NCBI GenBank assembly: GCA_000827325.1
Contig: KN832876.1
Span: 62,001-126,000 of the forward strand
Reading direction: 5' to 3'
DNA: 64,000 nt
From: Oidiodendron maius Zn
Taxonomy: Eukaryota > Ascomycota > Leotiomycetes > Myxotrichaceae
This document shows, one piece after another, positions 58,397 through 64,000 of this stretch (positions are counted from its first letter, which is position 1; the number at the start of each line of letters is the position of its first letter). The notes beneath the pieces were generated by a model. That model saw only the letters and a program-made list of their open reading frames with translations. It was not told where the DNA came from and did no database searches. Both the position numbers and the translations under genes were made by a program.

Positions 58397-59722
58397 TTAT
58401 CTTTTAACAATACCAACCTTCTTCAAAATATCATCAAGGCCAACGCCTGGGCCTCCCGTAACCACAGTTGTCCATATATCTTCCTGCAGTCTGTGTCCTT
58501 CTGGGATAATGCTCCAATTGGGACTGGGCTCTGCCTTGAGCCACTTGAAATCATCAACTTGGTCCCACTGGTTTCGAATTGCCTTTTCCAGAACAGCAGT
58601 CTACATAGAATTCAGCTTTATTCAGACCTAATGAAGCAGACAGGGCATTCTTACATGGCATGCTGGTATCGGAGAGAAGCGGACATTTTTGCAGCCTTCA
58701 ATAATAGGCCGACTAGCGCAGTGCAGGTACACATCCGTGTTCTTGCAGTCATGCATCCGAACCTGTCTCGAAGCCACGACAATGATACTGTCTTCAACGG
58801 CGGTGATGTGAGCGGGGCCAGCCACGTGACCTGCAATGATCAACGAGCTCGTGATGCTTTTCAGAGCCAGTCCAGCGAAAGGAGCACCCTCTGAGGTGGG
58901 TGCAGACATATCAACGATACATCCGCTTAGTTTAGTGAGAGACCCGGATGAGGTTGCTCGAGAGGCGGATGACGGAAGGATAATATGGAGGTCTTTGTGG
59001 CCGGAAATATTAACGTTCGTTGCTTGAGAGAAACTAGGCTTTCGAATAGATCCAATAGCTTGGCTGGTCATCTCGTCGTTGTAGTTCTTTGCGAATGACG
59101 GAAGGCTACCGACGACATCAGCTTCGCCGGGAGGGGACCTTAAATGGAACGGCGTGGTAGCTACGGAAGATTCATTTGATGAAGAGCCTCCTGTTGTAAG
59201 GACAGGGGGGTTAAGGCGCTGCTGGGCAGCCAGTTCAGCTGCGTCACTGAGTGAAATGGCAGAGTTATTTTTGTTTGTCGTCTTAAATTTGAATCTACTC
59301 TTTGGAGCGAATTTCGTTCGCGCCGCATCCAGATTTTCCTTGAGGGCTTTGATGGCCTGTCTCGAGAGTTAGATTGTCAGACGGGAGAATACTGAGGTCT
59401 CACGCACCTGTGCATATGTTCGTTGGTCATAGGCCGGGATAGAAGATGCCACATCCGAGACCTCGTTGGTGAGCCTAGAGATTCCAGCAAGACAGTGGTC
59501 TATCGCCTCCTGCCTCTCACCCCCAGCAAGGATGTTATTTTCCAACTTGTTCACCTGTTCTTGTAACTCTAGCACAAGGTTAACAGCCATATAGATTCTG
59601 AATAAGAGTGCATGCATACCGGTCACTTCGTCTTGAAAGTGCCGATAGAATCGCGTTTTGATATCGGCATGGCGGTATGCTGACTGGTCAAAGGGGCCAC
59701 GAACTGAGCTCGTATTCTCCAT
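58397..59722 (-). CDS. TBCC: Tubulin-binding cofactor C (TBCC)
   Basis: GTPase activator in the tubulin folding pathway that works with cofactors D and E to release alpha/beta-tubulin. Exons 59722-59408, 59356-58655 and 58600-58397 give 406 aa. The N-terminal part is a helical bundle (RFYRHFQDEVTGMHALLFR, LQEQVNKLENNIL), then a Ser-rich linker. The C-terminal C-CAP/TBCC beta-helix contains SIRKPSFSQATNVNISGHKD, KLSGCIVDMSAP, LAGPAHITAVEDS-type turns, ASRQVRMHDCKNTDVYLHC with the catalytic arginine in the QVRMHDC segment, and RPIIEGCKNVRFSPIPACH. The last exon adds NQWDQVDDFKWLKAEPSPNW, typical of fungal and animal TBCC. Three exons sum in frame. Confidence 0.93.
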
Positions 59723-61118
59723 TCAGAATGAGCGTTTGAACACCTTGAGGAACTATAAAGCGAATTTGGGGGCAGAGCAGGCTGAGAATCTTGGGCCTGA
59801 TAAATTGCTGGTTGCGTAAGACAGATGTACCACCACCAAGTTGGTCTTCTCAAGACTTTACAGTACCAGCAGGCAGCGGAAACCACCACCCCGCATCTGC
59901 TTTAAGTGTCCAGGATCTGGGCTAAGAGAGTTCCCGCCCCACGAGGATCCCTGTTGGTTGGTGAAGTTTTGAGTGGGAGGTGCAGATTGTGGCCGTCTAT
60001 ACCGCGAAGCTTACATTCCTCTTAGTGGGGGGAAGGGAATTGTTGCCCCTTCTGCGGGGTATCAAGCTCCGGGATACTATCCGAAGACGCAAGCTAACCG
60101 CAGCTATTTCCGCACACACCAGGCAGCATAGTGTCAGGTATCTCAGCCACGTGAGGAGCTACCCGTGGTAAATTCATCTGCATACGGCGTCATCAATTGT
60201 TTAATTAGTGGTACCAATTCATCTATTGTGAGGCTAGGAGGAGACAGCGTGAGGAGGAGAAAGGTGTGCTTGATCACCAGCACTTTACTGTAGGAGATGA
60301 GAGAAGAGGGCGGCAATATAGACAGCCAATCCCATCACCCTCGAATTTGTAGTTATTTAAAGTCAACTTGTGCTTCTTACAATATCTCCAGCCGATACAA
60401 TCATTTTATGCCATTTATGATAGTGCTTGAAGACGCGAACGTGTACTTAGCAAACACTTGGAGCTCCATACGACGGTTTGGGCGAAGAGTTGTACGACCC
60501 TCTATGACTTTAACTGCCACTGTAATGTTCGAGTTACGCAGGTGACCGTATAAATCTCCTATGCAATTTCTATCAGATATATTTCCCCTAAGTTGACCTA
60601 TGCTCGTTCAAGTGGCCATGTTCAGTAGCCCCATCATTACTATCAAGCGCTAAGTATCAAAGGCTATGAATAGAAAGGCTGCTGATATTAGAACTAGTCA
60701 TACGAACTTACCATTCTCAGCCAAATACTTCATCTCATTCATACTAGCGCAGGAGTATACGCAGCCTAGGAAACAGAAGCCTCTTTTGCTAAATGGATGT
60801 CTGTTCGTAAACGTGTAAGAATAATATTAGTTAGATGATGGTGGTTTCCAATGTGAAAGGCCCACTTTCTTCAAATATAGTCAACACTCTCCGACCGCTC
60901 ATATTGTTAGTATTTCGATCCCTGAGCAGATTCACATTAGGGAACATTAAAGCAGGATAAAACGAGTCAGTTCCATGCAAGCCCCGGCAGTTATGTTTAA
61001 CACAAGATAGCAAATAAGTTGCAACACAGCTGTGCCGGTTGATTCTAGTACAAAACAGGTGGCGAGACATATGTACAATCGAAAAGCGCTGTCCTTTGAG
61101 TCGACGGCAATGAGAAGT
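59723..61118. other. 1.4 kb gene-poor region
   Basis: No gene supported firmly. The minus strand at about 60560-60820 can be spliced into a short peptide (see findings), and a 79-codon minus-strand frame at 60831-61070 lacks family features. The part next to 59723 holds the TBCC promoter, the other end the complex I subunit 3' end. Confidence 0.45.
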
Positions 61119-61847
61119 TTATGACTTTGCTGGGACATCGATGCCATACTTTTCCTTGATCCGCTCTCTTCGTCGCTCATCATAACCGGGACCGTAAATT
61201 CCTAAAATAGCAAATTAGTGGTTGACTAGCACTTTGAAACAAGACGCACCTCTTCCTTCTCCCAACTCCGAAATAGTTTCTTGTATTGGCCTCCTTCGGT
61301 TTTTCCTCAAAGCTTCTTTCCGTTCAAACTCATCTAAATCCTTATCCTTCTTGAAACCGCTCAAGGATCCGCCAGTATAATCATATGCACTCATCACAAC
61401 TGCAGCCAGTGCACCAAGTCCAAGAATGGCTGGAGTGGTGCCATCTACAGGTGGAATTAGCGGCAGGTGTTTAACTACTTACGGTGTCACTTACGTCGTA
61501 AGCCCATGACAGATCCAGCCAAGAAGCCTCCAAGTGCAGTATTATAGCTGTCGTCTTTTTCTCGTAGATTCGCCGAGGCTAATCTTGCGAACTCATAAGT
61601 ACCTCCCACAGCGGCTGTAATGGCGTCAACCTTATGCTGTCTGAAGAATTACACGCATATTCAACGTACCGAAGATACCAATCGTGCTCCCAGTCCTGGT
61701 GAAGATACCCCAAGCGCCCAAGTTCCTCTTGGATAATGAGTTCTGAACTGCCGAGACGAGGGCGCCAGCACCACCAGTGACCATTGTTCCGGAGATGGCG
61801 GCCTTCACGGCATCTTTTGGCTGGTAATGCTCTCCTTCTGGTGCCAT
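61119..61847 (-). CDS. NDUFA11: Complex I accessory subunit B14.7 (NDUFA11, Tim17/22-like fold)
   Basis: Accessory subunit in the mitochondrial inner membrane arm of NADH:ubiquinone oxidoreductase, related in fold to Tim17/22. Exons 61847-61670, 61614-61495, 61444-61250 and 61201-61119 give 191 aa, close to the size expected for the Neurospora 21.3b kDa subunit. Features: start MAPEGEHYQPKDAVKAAISG, membrane helices in TMVTGGAGALVSAVQNSL, FTRTGSTIGIFGAAVGGTYE, YNTALGGFLAGSVMGLRHG and PAILGLGALAAVVMSAYDYT. The hydrophilic tail is FERKEALRKNRRRPIQETI then GIYGPGYDERRRERIKEKYG. An upstream in-frame ATG (61973) is less likely because MAPEGE is the family start. All four exons stay in frame with GT-AG ends. 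Confidence 0.9.
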
Positions 61848-62372
61848 GTCGTTCGCGGTGACAGAAGGAGAATTGAATTGAGAGATGGGGAGGTCGGCAA
61901 GTTTGAGGCTGGTGGTTGAAGCAAAGATGGCTTCGCTTATGTAACCACTCTTTGGCGCACCAGGCGGAAGCAACTTCCTTTGTGTAGCTCTTTAAGGCAG
62001 AAGAGCTGCTGGAACACGCAACGTGGTGGCGTAAGGTTCCCACCACGCATATTTGTTATTGATATCGATTTTCTTGTTGCAATTTACTCACGGTCCGCGT
62101 ACGATTCACTGATTTTCTTGCCGCTTGTCATGTAACTACGGTCGTATCTCGTCTATCACACTGCCCGGATATACCAAGCCTCACTTCAGCCTGACGGAAC
62201 ATTATTTAAGTAACTGTGAAAGTGAACGCTCCTTTAAGCTACACAGAAGTGAACCACGACAATACAGCGGCTCCAAGTGAGGATTACTACAGTCGAAGCA
62301 AGACCCACATCTGAGGTTCTCCCCGGCAGAGTCGGCGGAAGTGGAAGATCGAGCGTTGGGTCGAGAGCTGTG
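61848..62372. other. Divergent promoter region, complex I subunit / UBP2
   Basis: About 525 bp between starts. No gene seen. Confidence 0.5.
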
Positions 62373-64000
62373 ATGGACCCCCGCGGATTCGCCCTAGGAC
62401 CAGGTCTGTATTTCCCTCTACTAATGTTTTATATCACCTTCGTCGTGGCCCCAGTTAGAAGTCCGGTTGCTAACCCTCGTTCTGATCATAGGAAAGACGG
62501 CTCCTAGGTTGATCAACGACCTTCTAGACTATGACCCGAAGCCACGAGCAAGAAATGGCAAGAACCTGCTCGCAGATTCCGCTCCATTATTCAGAGAAGA
62601 TGGTCCCCACGAGGCGCGGACAACTCCTTCAGACTGCAGGCATAGCCTGATGCGCAAAGCTAATACTGAAGCCCCTGCGTCGAACGATGAGCGACCAACC
62701 GCCGCAAGCAAATACATGGTGGCAGCGTACTGCAGTCAATGCAGGTACTATTTTCAGATCATAGCAAATTTCCATCAGCGGAATGCCCAACAGGCTCCTT
62801 GTTGCTTGTCCGATGAGACCAATCCTATGCACCACCTACAAATCAGGGAGTCGATATATGCGAGGGATAACCCGTCGAAATTTGCTCTGGATAAATACAA
62901 CAACTTCCTTGAATATCATCGATGGACTTGTTCAGCGCCATTCTGTCCACTTGTCCTCGAGATAAAGATATCCCCACCTAGGCTCCACGACTCAATCCTC
63001 TCCTTGATCTTGTCACCTGAAAGAGTTTTAGCTCGAGGAAAGAAGGTTATCGCAGAAGAACCTCTTCGATACGCCGGCTTGGGACCTCTGACGGTGTTGC
63101 AAATCCTAAGCAATCTTCGGACGTATCTCTCGGATGCTAAGGCAGCAAGAGATCAAAGCGAGCTTAAGCGCATCGCTGCGCGAAATAAGAAGTTTGTTCT
63201 CGCATTTGCGGATGAGTGTGACAGCCTTCTCCACTATCTGGACTTTACGCCCATCACCGAGGAAGACGCTGAGGTACTCACTGTCCATTTCTCCTTTCTT
63301 TGCTATTGCTCACTACAATATCAATTATATCAAACATAGAGCTAACTTCATATCAAGGGTGTCCCCAATCACTTTTGGCAGCTCCCCGTGATATCTCCAG
63401 GCACAAGAGAATTCGTCAATGATGTTATAGTCGAGCTTGATGCCTTGATTTCAAGCCGGCCCCAGGAAGAGCAGTGGGCCAGCAAGGTCACTCTACTTCA
63501 TAACCCTTCACCAGCTTTGAAAGATATCGAACGAAGTCTTGGTTACTACGATTACCCCAAACGATCCAGAACGGTAGATCTGTCGAAGCAAGAGCATCCA
63601 CATTACGCGAGTTTAGGAGTCGTAGATGACTTCACTGATAACTTCCTCCTCTGGGCATATGAGCGACAGTGTGAATGTGACCCTTCAAACCGGCCCTACT
63701 ACTTGGATTGTCTGCGAGGCATCGCACGAGGCCGTAAGAGCTCCGAATTAGAAATGAAAGTTGCAATGGCTGCTTCGGAAGGCGAAGTTGGACTGCAAGA
63801 GATAGAAAATGCCTACAGATTCTTTGCTCTCGACCCAGACACCAGAGAAGGCGATGATTATATCATTGGAGTATACAATTCCAGAATTGAATCGGCGCCA
63901 CTGCAAAAGGATGATGCTAGAATCTGTCTACGGACTATAGCAAAAGCCAGAAATAGCGTCAAGATTGAGGCTGTTGCAAATGATAGAGCTATGACTTTTG
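62373..64000 (+). CDS. UBP2: Ubiquitin carboxyl-terminal hydrolase 2 (Ubp2), N-terminal part, cut by the window end
   Basis: Deubiquitinase of the USP family that in yeast acts with Rsp5 and Rup1 on K63-linked chains. Exons seen: 62373-62403 (31 nt, MDPRGFALGP), 62492-63273 and 63358 to beyond 64000; about 485 aa visible. The start GKTAPRLINDLLDYDPKP and the CRHSLM segment match the fungal Ubp2 N-terminus. AYCSQCRYYFQIIANF and YHRWTCSAPFCP form a Cys-rich region, and EIENAYRFFALDPDTREGDD with YIIGVYNSRIESAP looks like the repeated helical module of UCH proteins. The catalytic Cys/His boxes must lie past the right edge, so the call rests on the N-terminus. The first exon is tiny, as in the neighbouring gpmI. 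Confidence 0.82.

Noticed and set aside
60831-61070. 79-codon minus-strand frame
   Set aside because: Cys/His-containing but with no CX9C, zinc-finger or family pattern; could be chance.

Overview
The window looks like chromosomal DNA of a filamentous ascomycete, most likely a Eurotiomycete (Eurotiales/Onygenales type). Reasons: 46-60 nt GT-AG introns with CTAAC/CTGAC-like branch sites, a Fus3-type MAP kinase, a fungal i-type phosphoglycerate mutase, a CE5 acetylxylan esterase, a Pcp1-type spindle pole body protein and a type I metacaspase. Gene density is about one gene per 2.8 kb. I see no transposon, retroelement, rRNA, CRISPR array or secondary-metabolite cluster.

Layout. 0.1-6.3 kb: MAP kinase (mpkB/FUS3) and COPII subunit SEC24, both on minus, separated by 2 kb without a gene. 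7-7.5 kb: small single-pass membrane protein. 8.2-12.5 kb: Msn5/exportin-5 karyopherin (11 exons). 13.2-15.7 kb: GH5 steryl/ceramide glucosidase ending in a CaaX-like box. 16.0-20.4 kb: SKI3. 21.0-21.9 kb: secreted CE5 esterase. 23.1-27.4 kb: RPA34 and GRC3, head to head over 160 bp. 27.5-30.2 kb: GPI1 and a 72-residue membrane protein. 31.0-34.3 kb: MDM35 and RRP6, head to head. 34.8-36.3 kb: TAN1. 37.7-39.0 kb: aminoglycoside-phosphotransferase-like protein with an apparent frame break. 39.1-45.5 kb: SGT1/Ecd and PCP1, head to head. 45.9-47.4 kb: metacaspase. 49.7-51.5 kb: protein of unknown function. 52.6-54.8 kb: Ser/Thr-rich single-pass membrane protein. 55.3-58.0 kb: gpmI and MED9, head to head. 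58.4-59.7 kb: tubulin cofactor C. 61.1-61.8 kb: complex I B14.7 subunit. 62.4 kb to the right edge: UBP2, cut by the window end.

How the genes relate. Almost all are housekeeping genes. RNA metabolism is well represented: Ski complex (SKI3), nuclear exosome (RRP6), Pol I (RPA34), pre-rRNA processing (GRC3), tRNA acetylation (TAN1) and nuclear export (MSN5). Membrane and secretory genes are SEC24 and GPI1; mitochondrial ones are MDM35 and the complex I subunit; cytoskeletal ones are PCP1 and TBCC. The recurring architecture is divergent pairs sharing 160-620 bp promoters. Exon coordinates come from hand splicing: I chose donors and acceptors that keep the frame and restore family sequence, and I checked that exon lengths sum to whole codons for the spliced genes.

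I did not find a convincing new multi-gene system. The observations most worth following are three genes assembled from exons too short to stand out as ORFs (MDM35, the 72-residue membrane protein and the N-terminal exons of several genes), the CaaX-like end of the GH5 glucosidase, a GC-AG intron in RRP6, a stop-free in-frame intron in the PACT domain of PCP1, and the degenerate phosphotransferase.
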